A program made the translations under genes and the position numbers. DNA of 64,000 nt from Agapetus fuscipes (lineage: Eukaryota > Arthropoda > Insecta > Trichoptera > Glossosomatidae), in contig OX637351.1 in NCBI GenBank assembly GCA_951799405.1, forward strand, positions 4,868,251-4,932,250, given 5' to 3'. The notes beneath the pieces are model-generated. The model ran no database searches and was not told where the DNA came from. It saw nothing but the letters and a program-made list of their open reading frames with translations. Shown here piece by piece: positions 32,165 to 42,609 of the stretch; the stretch's first letter is position 1; the number at the start of each line of letters is the position of its first letter.

Positions 32165-35100
32165 ATGGGACTCGCCACAATTATCGATAACGAAGGACAT
32201 TTCCAGTCTGAAATGGCGAATGCTGGCACAAAACTGGTGGTCGCCGACTTCACAGCTACCTGGTAAACCTCTCTAACCTATAACGCCTACTATACTTGTG
32301 CAATGTATCAAATCTCCATTTTATGTTTTGTTCACCGAGTCTTATGAATGAAATGACCAATATGGAAAATAAATTAATGCATCCATCAATCGTTTTGAAA
32401 TAGTCGTAATTTTTTTGACATTTTGAAACTGTCATCTTATATCAAAATCATGACTTTACAATATTAACATGAATGGACTCGACAAAAATTTGCATTTAGA
32501 ACTTTTCCTGGGCAGGATAATGTTGCACTTATTTGGCACAACGGTCCTTAGCAACCAATAATAAAATATTTGTTTCCTTTTTTATAGCAACCCGGCCATG
32601 TGACGTCAGAATTCCGTCTTTATCAATTCATGTGCGGACCTCGTTGAGAGAGTTCTTATAGGAATCACCTTCAAATAATAACTCTGAACATTGTCTTGAA
32701 TAAGTTGCAACCACCAGCTTCTTACATCTGTTTAGATCAGCTGTCGGGGAACCGGGGTAAATTACCCCAAATGGGGTAATCTGAATAGGGTATTTGCAAT
32801 AGTGAGGAACTTGGTAAAAAGTTTATAATTTTGATAGATTACGATAAACATATAAACAAGGTCCTAATTTCAAGTCCAAAATAAAGTTATATGATTTTAA
32901 ATTTGAAAAAGATCTTTTGAAAATTTTGACTGGTTGTGAAACGGATATGCGATCCGTCAACGGAATTTGTAGCCCCCGTGACCTCATTTTCTTGTATCTT
33001 GTACTAGTTGGTTGTAATGATAATAATAATAAATTCAAGATTTATATGGCGCCTTTTCATGACTCTTGGTCATCCCAAAGGCGCATGCTCATATATATGA
33101 GCGTGCAAACAGGTGGGACTTTAGTCCGTTATTGAACGAGCTCTCTGGCTCCATATCTCGGAATTTATCTGGGAGGCCGTTCCATACAGTTGCAGCAGCC
33201 ACCTTGAAGGCTCAATCAAGATTGATATTTCTCCTTGGAAACTCTATTTAGCTGCGGCATGCTGGGGCTGATGGAAGTGTTAGATAGATAGATTTATTTT
33301 CACACATTATAGTACATGACAGGTTAAAATACATACAATAATTAAAAACATTCATAAGTAGCCAAAATCAGCTTAGGAGAAACGGAAGCCTCTGTCTAAG
33401 CTCTTTTCACTCAGGTGGAAGATATCAACCGAAGAGGAGATCTCATTGAGCATAGCCATTGGCCTCCCCACAGTCATAACCCTAGGTAGGTTAGTCCTGC
33501 ATCTTGGGAGTAGCAATAGTCTATGCTCACGTTGCCTACAATAATTGTCGGGAACATACAGATCAATTTGTCCCAGAAGAGCGGGATTACAAATCTCACC
33601 ACGAATCAAGCGGATAAAATGAACTATCAAAAATTCATTCCGTTGAGGTCCTGTTGCTTGTTGTTGCCGGTGCTATCAGGTTTATGAGATATTTTGCCGC
33701 AGTCCCACGCGAGTCTTGAACACTTGTATATGTGGCAGGTGTCCTCCCTGCCAGCGCATCGCCCCCATCTTTGAACAGCTGCCCGCCAAGTTCCCGCGCG
33801 CCGTCTTCCTCAAGGTGGACGTGGACCGCTGTGCTGACACGGCCGCCTCCCAGGGAGTCAGCGCCATGCCCACATTCATCTTCTACAGAAACAGGGTGAG
33901 GAGTTATTCATTCATTATTTCTGGCACAGCCTGAGGTCTAGCATTGTCTCCAACATCGGTCCGTAGTCCAGTGGTAACACTTCAGACTTGTAAATGGAAG
34001 GTTGTGTGTTCGAATCCCGATGTAGCACAAAGACCGGTCATCAAAAGGTTCATCCAGCCTGGCAGCAACTGGGTCTTGCTTTAGAATTGGCGCTTTGTAG
34101 CGACGACCAAGCTCATTAAAAAAAAAGTCCCGTCGAAAGCTCAGTTAGTAGAATGCTTGTATTCCATGCCGAGAGCAAAAGTTCGATCCCCACCGAGGAT
34201 GTCAAAAATTATTTCTCATTTCGGTGTCTATTTCAAACTCAAAATAAACACCGGCAAGGTTTACTTTTTGTTCCTTGACTTATAGGTTGGTATGAGGCTG
34301 ACCTCCCATATTTGATGTATAATTTTTCTTGCAGACAAAAATTGACCGACTCCAGGGAGCCGATCCCGCGGCCCTCGAGTCCAAAGTCCGCCAGCATTAC
34401 GGCACTGACGACGGTGGGGAAGAGGACAGCGCCGTCGCAGGACATGTAAGATATCTAAACTTTCAATACTTTCTCGTTTTGTTTTCACAATATTTAATAT
34501 GGTGTAAGAGAAAGTGTAAAAGTAAAGATTAAAATAAGTTTGTTAAGATGGTTTGGGCATATGGAGAGAATGAATGATGAAAGACTGACGAAGAAAGTAT
34601 ATGTTGCAAGACTAGATGGATGTCGTGGTAGAGGAAGACCGAGAAAGGTATGGATGGAAACCAAATTTCCGAAATTGCGAAAGAATGGAATATCCAGAGT
34701 CATAATAAAAGGAGAGTCTGTATGAAGAAGGTTATGACTCTGGAGGAAATGAAAGAAATGTGTAAGGACAGAAAGAAATGGCGGTTAATCTGTGATGTTG
34801 GCGGCTAGGGTTTTTTAAATTAGAATTTGTTTTCTGTTAGTTTTTGATGTCCATACATGTTATAATTTGTTGATTTTAAAAATGAAATTTGTCATGTATG
34901 CTCCTTGACTTATAGGTTGGTATGCGGCTGACCACCTATACTGTAAAAATGGTTCACTTTGCCAATGTCACCCCTGTCTCAGGGAAGGTCGGCAGGAGTT
35001 GCAGGGTGTATGCTCATTTGAGATTCGGGTTTTTATATTGTAGGACTACATGCGGCATGTTTAAGCGCGAACTTAAACATGTCTGTTTTGTGAAAATGCA

Positions 35101-38100
35101 TATAATGTGAATCTCTAATGTCACTTATATTTTGCAACTTAGATTAGATAAATCATTCATAATGACTTGGAATGCTATTCCCGCCTCACTGAGGGAACTG
35201 GTTTGCAGAAACTGTTTGAAAGACGTCTCAAGACTCACCTCTTCGTCCAAACATATGGACAAGCGCCTTTGCAATGACACACTGTCATAAAAGGCGCTAT
35301 ATAAAATTTGTATTATAATAATAATCTATAATCTAAGTTGCAAGGATATATTCATTCAAAGCTCTCAGATGTATGCCCACAAACAAACACGTGTAGTTCA
35401 CGCTTACAAATGCTGATTGTGTACTTACAAATAAAATCCAAACCTCAAATGAACATAAGCCCTGCAACTCTTGCCGACATTCCCTGAAACAGGGGTGACA
35501 TTGGCAAAGTGAACCATTTTTTACAGTATGGGTGGTCAGCCTCATACCAACCTATAAGTCAAGGAATACCAACCTATAAGTCAAGGTATTAATAATAATA
35601 ATTCAACTTCTTCACTGAACACTTTCATTCGCCATTTTTCAAATATTGTCTCAGTCCACGCAAAACACACTAACTTGAAAATGCCCATTTTGGGATAGTT
35701 AACTTGTTTTGGGTAAATTTGAGCTTGGCAGTCATTGTTTGTGTCTAGTGATTGCTACAACTAGAGTTACTGTAGAAGGAGCATTTATTTTTTAGTACTT
35801 AATAATAATAATAATAGTAATAATTGTAATAATAATAGTAATAATAATAATTTGAGGCACAGTAACATCCAGATTAAATGATTTAGTTGTTGTTGATATA
35901 TTTATTTTTTCGTGTATTGTATATATTTCTTAACTTATAAGTTAGTATAAGGCTGGCCACCCATACTGTAAAAAATGGTTCACTTTACCAATGTCACCCC
36001 TGTTTCAGGGAAGGTCCGCAAAAGTTGCAGGGCTTATGTTCATTTGAGGTTTGGATTTTCATTTGTAAGTACACATACAGAATTTGCAAGTGCAAACTTA
36101 CACATGTCTGTTTGTGGGCGTGCTTTTAATATGAATCTTAAATGTTAATATATTTTTGCAACTTAGATTACAGGATGTCATTTTTTTTTGAAATCGCGGG
36201 TCTTGCACATATATTAGAAAAATGTGTAAATGATTTGAATCATATGTAGAAAGAGAGTGGGGTACATGAAAAAGATTTTTAAAAGAGTCTTTTAACTGAA
36301 TATTTTCATCAGGAAAAAGTTTCTGGATAAGCTTTGAGAAATGTAATCAATTGTAGGGCTGATACCTAGAATCCTTAGTAACCCAAAACAAAATACTGTT
36401 TAGCAACCTTGTTGTTCCTTGACTTATAGGTTGGTATGCGGCTGACCACCCATGCTGTGAAAATGGTTCACTTTGCCAATGTCACCCCTGTTTCAGGGAA
36501 GGACGGCAAGAGTTGCAGGGTGTATGTTCATTTAAGATTTGGTTTTTATGTTGTAGGTTCGCATGCGGCATGTGCAAGCGCGAACTTGTATGTGTCTGCT
36601 TGTGAAAATGCATGTAATGTAAATCTCCAATGAAACATATATTTGCAACTTAGATTAGATTAGGTTAGAACCCATGGGCAGGCTCCATGATTTTATTTTC
36701 TCGTTTTTTTTTTGCTGGGCCGACTTCATTGAAAAGTCTTTCGGTTCTAGCCTACTAAAATTAACAAAATATGAGTTTCTTGTATGTTTTCATGCCCTTG
36801 CAACTTGTTTTGATATTATTCTTATGATTTGCAGACAAGTGTTGCAAGAGAAAAAAGATGCTGTAGCATTCTATAGCTGCGAAGATGTTGCCATAGATGA
36901 AAATATTTATTTCTCACTATTATTATTTTTACTGTAAACTCTCATTGTTATCAAAAGTATTATTATTATTATTAATTTACCTTAAGCCTGGTTGTGAACT
37001 AGCTACTATTATTATTGTTACTTCTTATTATTTGTTATCAATTACTTACATCACACCTTTTTTTTAAAACACGTTTAAATTCTCATAGAGAAAGATTCCA
37101 TACTTAAAAAGGCTTTACCAAGTTTATAGTAGAACTGACTATGTTTCATTTGATCCAATGGGCCCATCGCAAATTAAAAGTGGGAAGCGTAAGGCTGGCC
37201 CCCTTACCTGTTAAAAAAATAGATTTCACTCACCAATGGCATCCCCTTCGAGGGAAACGCTGCTAAAAGTTGCAATTAAGTTGCAAAAGGGACGCAAAGT
37301 TTCAAATTTGTTTGTTTTTTTAATGTCTATATGAATAGGGTCCTTAGCAACCAATAAGAATGTATTAGTTTTCCTTTTCCCTAGCGCCTTGTAGCTTCAT
37401 AATTTTTTTTTGTTATGGAATTTGGTGCCAAATCCATTGGATAACTTTTTGAATGTGGAATTCTGTAAAGTAAAAAAGTTTGCCAACCGATTCAAAAATC
37501 TCATTTTGAAATCTCTGTGTGTAAGGCTTGTGACATTATTGGAAAGATACTCATTTTTGTTAATTTTTAATAAAACATCCATCTGTTGCATTTATTGTAA
37601 TTTCATTTTAACATTTCATCAAAACATTAACGAAGCCCGAAATACATTCGCAGAACCCTCAGCCACCAAAATATTGATTTCTGTACTTACATATTTAGTC
37701 ACTCCACCTTTGTTCTTGAGCTTCATCTGCGTTGACACCGTCCATACATGAATCACAGAAAATGACTGTTTTACAGTCCTAGATTACCGTATTTGGTTCT
37801 ATGCGACTCAAAAAAATATTTTATTAATTGAAAATAGAATATTCTTTGAACCTCAATTCTTATGAAAATGGTGACAAAACATTACTGAAAATTACAGTAA
37901 AAACTTGAATGGTAGAAAAGAGAAATGAATGTGTTCAGAAACATGCAAGATAGAATCAGAGGGGAGACAAAAGTACAAATAAAATGATAAGATTTGAGCA
38001 ACTGGAGGAAAGTGACGATATTGCGAAAGCACGCTCACCAAGCACTGTGCGCAAATTCTGATTGACCGATATTCTCAATTCACTTTCCGCAGAGCGCAAA

Positions 38101-41100
38101 GACAATCTTCAGCTTTTCAAACAAGTTTGCGTGGTGAGTTTGATATTAGACGAACCGTTATGGGTGAACTTACTTAATTTTCAATGTTTCGTTAGCGACG
38201 TGGACAACATCTTCAAAAGGCACCCTCTTTGCACGAGAACTGTCTATAATCTAAGTTGCAAGGATATATTGCATGCCCACAAACAAACACGTGTAGTTCG
38301 CGCTTACACATGCTGAATGTGTACTTACAAATAAAATCCAAACCTCAAATGAACCTTGACTTATAGGTTGGTATGCGGCTGACCACCCATGCTGTAAAAA
38401 TGGTTCACTTTGCCGATGTCACCCCAGTTTCAGGGAAGGACGGCAAGAGTTGCAGGGTGTATATCCATTTGAGATTTGGTTTTTATGTTGTAGGTTCACA
38501 TGAGGCATGTGCAAGCGCGAATTTGTACGCGTCTGGTTGTTAGAATGCATGTAATGACCGGTGACCGGTCCGTAGTCCAGGTGGTAACACTTCGGACTCG
38601 TAACTGGAAGGTTGTGGGTTCGAATCCCGGCGGAGCACAAAAAATATACCATTTATATTTTCAAATTTGCTCTTCACTGGGTTGAAAAATTCATAAACCT
38701 TTACCAAAGACCGGTCATCAAAAGGTCCATCCAGCCTTACAACAACTGGGTCTTGCTTGAGAATTGGCGCTTTCTACAGCGACGACCAAGCTCGCAGAGG
38801 GCTCTTGAGGTGTGATACACACAAAAACGCTCACCAAATAAATCAGCCTATTTTTTTTATTTTTTTTTTAATGTGAATCCCTAATGTTACATATCTTGGC
38901 AACTTAGATTAGATTTGATTAAATGAACATAAGCCCTACAACTTTTGCCGACCTTCCCTGACACAGGGGTGACATTGGCAAAGTGAACCATTTTTTTACA
39001 TTATGGGGGATCAGCCTCATACCAACCTATAAGTCAAGGAACTGAAATGTCCAGAATTATGTAAGTTTTGCATAAAGAATCATCTAATATCTGAAAAGTG
39101 CCTTGAACATTGAAATAAATTGTAATTTTTAAATATGTCAAACGACCGTAACTCCAGCTAAAACTGGAGCTGTAAGAAGCTACCCTCCACAGTCTGGATC
39201 TTTCCACCAGTCTCCTTTCATCAGTGGCGAAACCTTAATAGTCTAATCCAGTGTTTTTCAACCTTTTTCAATACACGACCGTCTTGTCTTGTATCCTGCC
39301 GCCATTCCTCTAGGGGTGGCCAGTACCTCCACACAAGTGCCTCCACTTGACTCTGTCCCTGCATACTTCTTTCATCTCATCTAATTTCATCACTCTTTTC
39401 ATGCATGCTCTTCTCTTGTTTCCACTCTGTAAATTCCATTCATTCGCAATCTCACTTATCTGATCAATCCATTCTTTTCTAGGTCTTCCCCTTCCACGCT
39501 TACCTATTACATTCCCTTTATACACTCTTTTTGTCAGTCGGTCTTCATTCATCCTTTCAATATGTCCAAACCATCGCATCACACTTCTTTGAACTTTCAC
39601 TTTCACGCTTTCGTTTACTCCGCATTCATTCAGAACCCATTCGTTTCTCACTCTATCTTTCAGTGTTTTTCCTGTCATACTTCTCAAATGAGCCATTTCT
39701 ACGGTGCATACCTTATTTACTTCTCTTTCATTCACCGTCCATGACTCGCTTCCATACATCAGGGTCGGCAACAATATACAATTAGTATCCCCCTAGTATC
39801 AAAAAATATTTCGCGACCCCCCAACCCTTTTTTAAATACATTTAATTTAATATAATAATTTTAACTCTTATCGACTTTTTATTCAAGTCTCACAAATCAT
39901 ATGTTCTCGACCTCTCACGACCCCCCTACAGAGACTCCGCGACCCACAGGTTGAAAAACGCTGGTCTAATCTAATCTAATTTAAGTTGCAAAATATATGT
40001 AACATTAAAGATTCACATGATATGCACTTTCACAAACAGACATGCACAAGTTCGCGCTTAAACATGCCGCATGTGGTCCTACAATATAAAAACCCGAATC
40101 TCACATGGGCATACACCCTGCAACTCTTGCCGACCTTCCCTGAAAACAGGGATGACATTGGCCAATACCAACCTATAAGTCAAGGAATACAAGCAATTAT
40201 TTACATTTGAGTATGTGAGTAAAACAAATAAACACTAAACAATTAAACAGTTAAAAATTATAACCTACAAAACATATTCTATAAAAAAGTGAAAAATATT
40301 TTTTAAAAGCCTCAGCCTTAAACGCCAGCATTACAGATCAACCGCCATTTCTTTCGGTCATCCTATGATACTCCTTGACTGATAGGTTGGTATGCGGCTG
40401 ACCACCCATACTGTAAAAAATGTTTCACTTTGCCAATGTCACCCCTGCTTCAGGGAAGGTCAGCAAGAGTTGCAGGGCTTATGTTCATTTGAGATTGGGG
40501 TTTTTATATTGTAGGTCCACATGCAGCATGTGTAAGCGCGAAATTATGCATGTCTGCTTGTGGGAATGCATTTAATATGAATCTCAAATGATACATATCT
40601 TTGCAGCTTAGATTTAGATTTAGATTTAGATCAACCTCAATAGTAAATTCAAATTTAATTTATTTTAAAATATATAATAATTTTTAACTTATCTGATATT
40701 ATTTTAAAGTTCTGAAGACCTTAAAAAGCAAGGTAGATAGACAATCTAGCCATTAGTACTAGCACAGCTCTCAACAGTGAATTATCATATCAACTCTTCA
40801 GAAAACTGATAAAATTCCATATTGTCGCCTACCTACCTGACGGGTCCGTAGTCTAGTGGTTGACACTTCTGACTCGTAAATGGAAGGTTGTGGGTTCCGA
40901 TCCCGGCGGAGGACAAAAATTATACCATTTATATTTTCAAAAATGCTCTTCGCTGGTTGAAAAATTCATATAACTTTACCAAAGACAGGTCACTAAAGGT
41001 CCGCCCAGCTCTACAGCAACTGGGTCTTGCTTGAGAATTGGCGCTTTCTATAGCGACGATCAAGCTCGCAGAGGGCTCTTGAGGGGAAAACAGCGCTCAT

Positions 41101-42550
41101 AAAATAAATCATCCTAATATTATTATTATTAGTGTGGGCTCTTGATTTATGATTGTCGTGTTGTCTACAGATGGACATGGCCACCTTCATCACTAAGAGC
41201 GAGTGTGAGTGCCTGAATGACTCTGACGACTTCCCGATGGCCAACTGCCTGTCTGCCCAGGGCGCACACCTGGAGAGTGACTGCGACGAACAGTTGATCA
41301 TCTCTATCGCCTTCAACCAGGTATAAACCATATAGCGACGAACTGTTAATCATCTCCATCGCCTTCAACCAGGTGAGTCCCGCCAAAACGCAGCGCGGCC
41401 GGCTAGCCACGCTGTGACGTCAAAATGGCGTAGATGGATCCAACTACTGCCTGAGCGCAACGGCACATTCCGAAGATCCATCGACGTCACATCTGTCTAA
41501 ATAAAAGAATGTCCTGTTTTACAGGAAATAAAAAATGCGCAAATTTTAAAAACTAAGCCAGATATTATTTTTTTTAAATCGCAGATGCATTTTATTGCAC
41601 AGTCTTTCATTTTATGAAATAAAATAAAAATGTGAAACTGCCTGTCGTAAATTATCAGCATTGCTATGAACGACGTTGTGTTGTATTGCAGGCTGTGAAA
41701 ATCCATTCCCTGAAGGTGAAGGGTCCCGCCGCCGAGGGCCCGAAGACCATAAAGCTGTTCATCAACCAGCCTAGGATCCTGGACTTTGACATGGCCACCT
41801 CCAATCAGGCTGTGCAGGAAGTTGTGTAAGCATCTGCTTTCTTTATCAATCAAACAAAATAAAAAAGGTATGCAAGGATAGGAAGAAATGGAGGCAACTC
41901 TATAGAAGCTCTCTGGCCACTCCTAGCGGAAATGACAGATTTACAATTTCAGTTTTTTATACACCTAAATGTCATTTATTATTTGTATTCCTTGACTTAT
42001 AGGTTGGTATGAGGCTGACCACCCATGCTGTAGAAAATAGTTCACTTTGCCAGTGTCACCTCTGTTTCAGGGAAGGTCGACAAGAGTTGCACGGTGTATG
42101 TTCATTTGAGATTTGGGTTTTTATGTTGTAGGTTCACATGTGGCATGTGCAAGCGCGAACTTATACGTGTCTGCTTGTGAAAATGCATATAACGTGAATC
42201 CTTAATGTTACATATCTTTGAAACTTAGATTAGAAAAGTTGGCACTCGCTGTCAGGTAAAAGTGTCAGTCAAAAGTTTGCATTCTCTGTGAGCCAAGAAG
42301 GATCATCAAAGACTTATAAGACGCTTTTTACAATTTCAGGGTAACACCCACAGAGCTGGAGGGCAACCCAATCCCGCTGCGCTTCGTCAAATTCCAAAAC
42401 GTCCAGAACATCCAGGTGTTCATCAAGGACAACCAGACGGGCGCCGAGACCTCCAAGATCGAGCACCTGGCCTTCTACGGCTCCCCCATCTCCACCACAA
42501 ACATGGGCGACTTCAAGAGGGTCGCCGGCAAGAAGGGGGAGAGCCATTGA
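32165..42550 (+). CDS. TXNL1: Thioredoxin-like protein 1 (thioredoxin + PITH domain)
   Basis: Exons 32165-32262, 33739-33895, 34335-34445, 41171-41320, 41692-41825, 42340-42550 join to 861 nt, 286 aa plus stop, close to the 289 aa of the vertebrate protein. The N-terminal third is a thioredoxin fold (VVADFTATW, then CPPC at residues about 34-37, then AVFLKVDVDRC and MPTFIFY). The C-terminal two thirds form a PITH domain (ECECLND, LESDCDEQLIISIAFNQ, FVKFQNVQNIQVFI) and end in FKRVAGKKGESH, the typical TXNL1 tail. TXNL1 is a cytosolic redox protein that docks on the 26S proteasome through PITH. The active site WCPPC differs from the WCGPC of classical thioredoxin. Exon 1 ends inside the active-site Trp codon. 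Intron 3 is 6.7 kb of repeats. Exon 4 has a partially duplicated end (see 41335-41372). Confidence 0.95.
32541..32650 (+). repeat. AGCAACCAATAA repeat family
   Basis: GGTCCTTAGCAACCAATAA ... CCATGTGACGTCA. Further copies or fragments: 22628-22668, 37338-37395, 44338-44400, 47722-47805, 54190-54245, 54340-54415, 57190-57235. Unclassified dispersed element. Confidence 0.55.
32995..33722 (-). mobile_element. CR1-like LINE 3' end (split) reaching TXNL1 exon 2
   Basis: Matches 57975-58345: TTATATGGCGCCTTTTCATG, GCTCATATATATGAGCGTGC, GTCCTGTTGCTTGTTGTTGC, AGTCTTGAACAC. The last match ends about 16 bp before the TXNL1 exon 2 acceptor. Confidence 0.7.
33281..33655 (-). mobile_element. LINE C-terminal fragment inserted in a CR1-like copy
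   Basis: Minus-strand HFIRLIRGEICNPALLGQID and HRLLLLPRCRTN match the C-terminal end of jockey-type reverse transcriptases; the minus-strand 3' end is a (GATA)n-like tract at 33283. It interrupts the repeat 32995-33280/33656-33722. Confidence 0.65.
33956..34268 (+). mobile_element. SINE-B/SINE-A dimer in TXNL1 intron 2
   Basis: SINE-B head (CCGTAGTCCAGTGGTAAC) with a body shortened by an internal deletion, a TTAAAAAAAAAGTCC linker, then a SINE-A head (AAGCTCAGTTAGTAGAATGC) and part of its body. Confidence 0.75.
34530..35147 (+). mobile_element. LINE-C with end of its coding region
   Basis: 5'-truncated copy: [30 protein letters not shown] and [13 protein letters not shown] are readable around small frameshifts, followed by UTR and the 250-bp unit. 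It lies in TXNL1 intron 3, sense to the gene. Confidence 0.78.
35147..35330 (+). mobile_element. L2/CR1-like LINE 3' end
   Basis: TWNAIPASLREL coding remnant, ending in AAGGCGCTATATAAAATTTG and (TAA)n. It is directly downstream of a LINE-C tail; a sister copy lies at 56203-56375. Confidence 0.6.
35325..35570 (-). mobile_element. LINE-C 3' end copy
   Basis: Reverse complete unit ending ATAAGTCAAGGAAT. Confidence 0.7.
35926..36170 (+). mobile_element. LINE-C 3' end copy
   Basis: Diverged complete unit starting CTTAACTTATAAGTTAG. Confidence 0.65.
36413..36665 (+). mobile_element. LINE-C 3' end copy
   Basis: Complete canonical unit with tail TTAGATTAGATTAGG. Confidence 0.75.
37180..37285 (+). 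mobile_element. SINE-A 3' fragment
   Basis: Diverged fragment of the SINE-A body (AAGGCTGGCCCCCTTACC, GAGGGAAACGCTGC). It lies in TXNL1 intron 3. Confidence 0.5.
38242..38557 (+). mobile_element. Head-to-head LINE-C fragments
   Basis: A reverse partial unit (38242-38355) joins a plus unit (38353-38557) at its start; the plus unit is broken by the SINE-B at 38566 and resumes at 38870-38920. Confidence 0.65.
38566..38850 (+). mobile_element. SINE-B copy, full length
   Basis: Head CCGTAGTCCAGGTGGTAAC, box B GGGTTCGAATCCC, complete body and AAATAAATCAGCC end. It interrupts a LINE-C copy in TXNL1 intron 3: LINE-C sequence resumes at 38870. Confidence 0.75.
38925..39042 (-). mobile_element. LINE-C 3' end fragment
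   Basis: Reverse 5' half of the unit, ending ACCTATAAGTCAAGGAAC. Confidence 0.65.
39283..39774 (-). mobile_element. LINE reverse-transcriptase C-terminus, 154 codons open
   Basis: Minus-strand LPTLMYGSESWTVNERE, VMRWFGHIERMNEDRLTKRV, RGRGRPRKEWIDQI and NKRRACMKR; a classic non-LTR C-terminal region with an intact frame, 5'-truncated at 39774. Its 3' end (GGGTGGCCAGTACC) is shared with 4120-4330, 48765-49110, 50800-50940 and 59645-60105. Confidence 0.8.
39962..40185 (-). mobile_element. LINE-C 3' end copy
   Basis: Reverse unit starting CTAATCTAATCTAATTT, with an internal deletion near its 5' end. Confidence 0.7.
40374..40630 (+). mobile_element. LINE-C 3' end copy
   Basis: Complete unit starting CCTTGACTGATAGGTTGG, tail (TTAGAT)n. 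Confidence 0.72.
40845..41132 (+). mobile_element. SINE-B copy, full length
   Basis: Head CCGTAGTCTAGTGGTTGAC, box B-like GGGTTCCGATCCC, body and (ATT)n tail, ending 38 bp before TXNL1 exon 4. Confidence 0.75.
41335..41372 (+). repeat. Tandem copy of the 3' end of TXNL1 exon 4 with a second splice donor
   Basis: The last 38 nt of exon 4 (41283-41320) recur 52 bp downstream with three substitutions. The true exon end is followed by GTATAA; the copy is followed by GTGAGT, a stronger-looking donor. Using the second donor would read through GTA TAA, an in-frame stop directly after FNQ, so the copy should be intronic in a functional mRNA. Two of the three changes would be synonymous in the original frame. 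Confidence 0.85.
41988..42235 (+). mobile_element. LINE-C 3' end copy
   Basis: Complete unit in TXNL1 intron 5, about 100 bp before exon 6. Confidence 0.72.
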
Positions 42551-42565
42551 GTGTCAAAACAACAC

Positions 42566-42606
42566 AATAAATAATGTTAATGACTTTTCTACCAAATGCC
42601 AATAAA
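42566..42606 (+). terminator. TXNL1 polyadenylation signals
   Basis: Two AATAAA hexamers, at 42566-42571 and 42601-42606, follow the stop codon by 16 and 51 nt. Either could direct cleavage; a very short 3' UTR is implied. Confidence 0.6.
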
Positions 42607-42609
42607 AAC

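Noticed and set aside
35800..35860. CRISPR-like or satellite array of AAT units
   Set aside because: A simple (AAT)n microsatellite of the kind ending SINE-B and CR1 copies; no spacers.
39310..39774. Host protein-coding gene on the minus strand
   Set aside because: The translation is a non-LTR retrotransposon C-terminus, 5'-truncated, inside TXNL1 intron 3.
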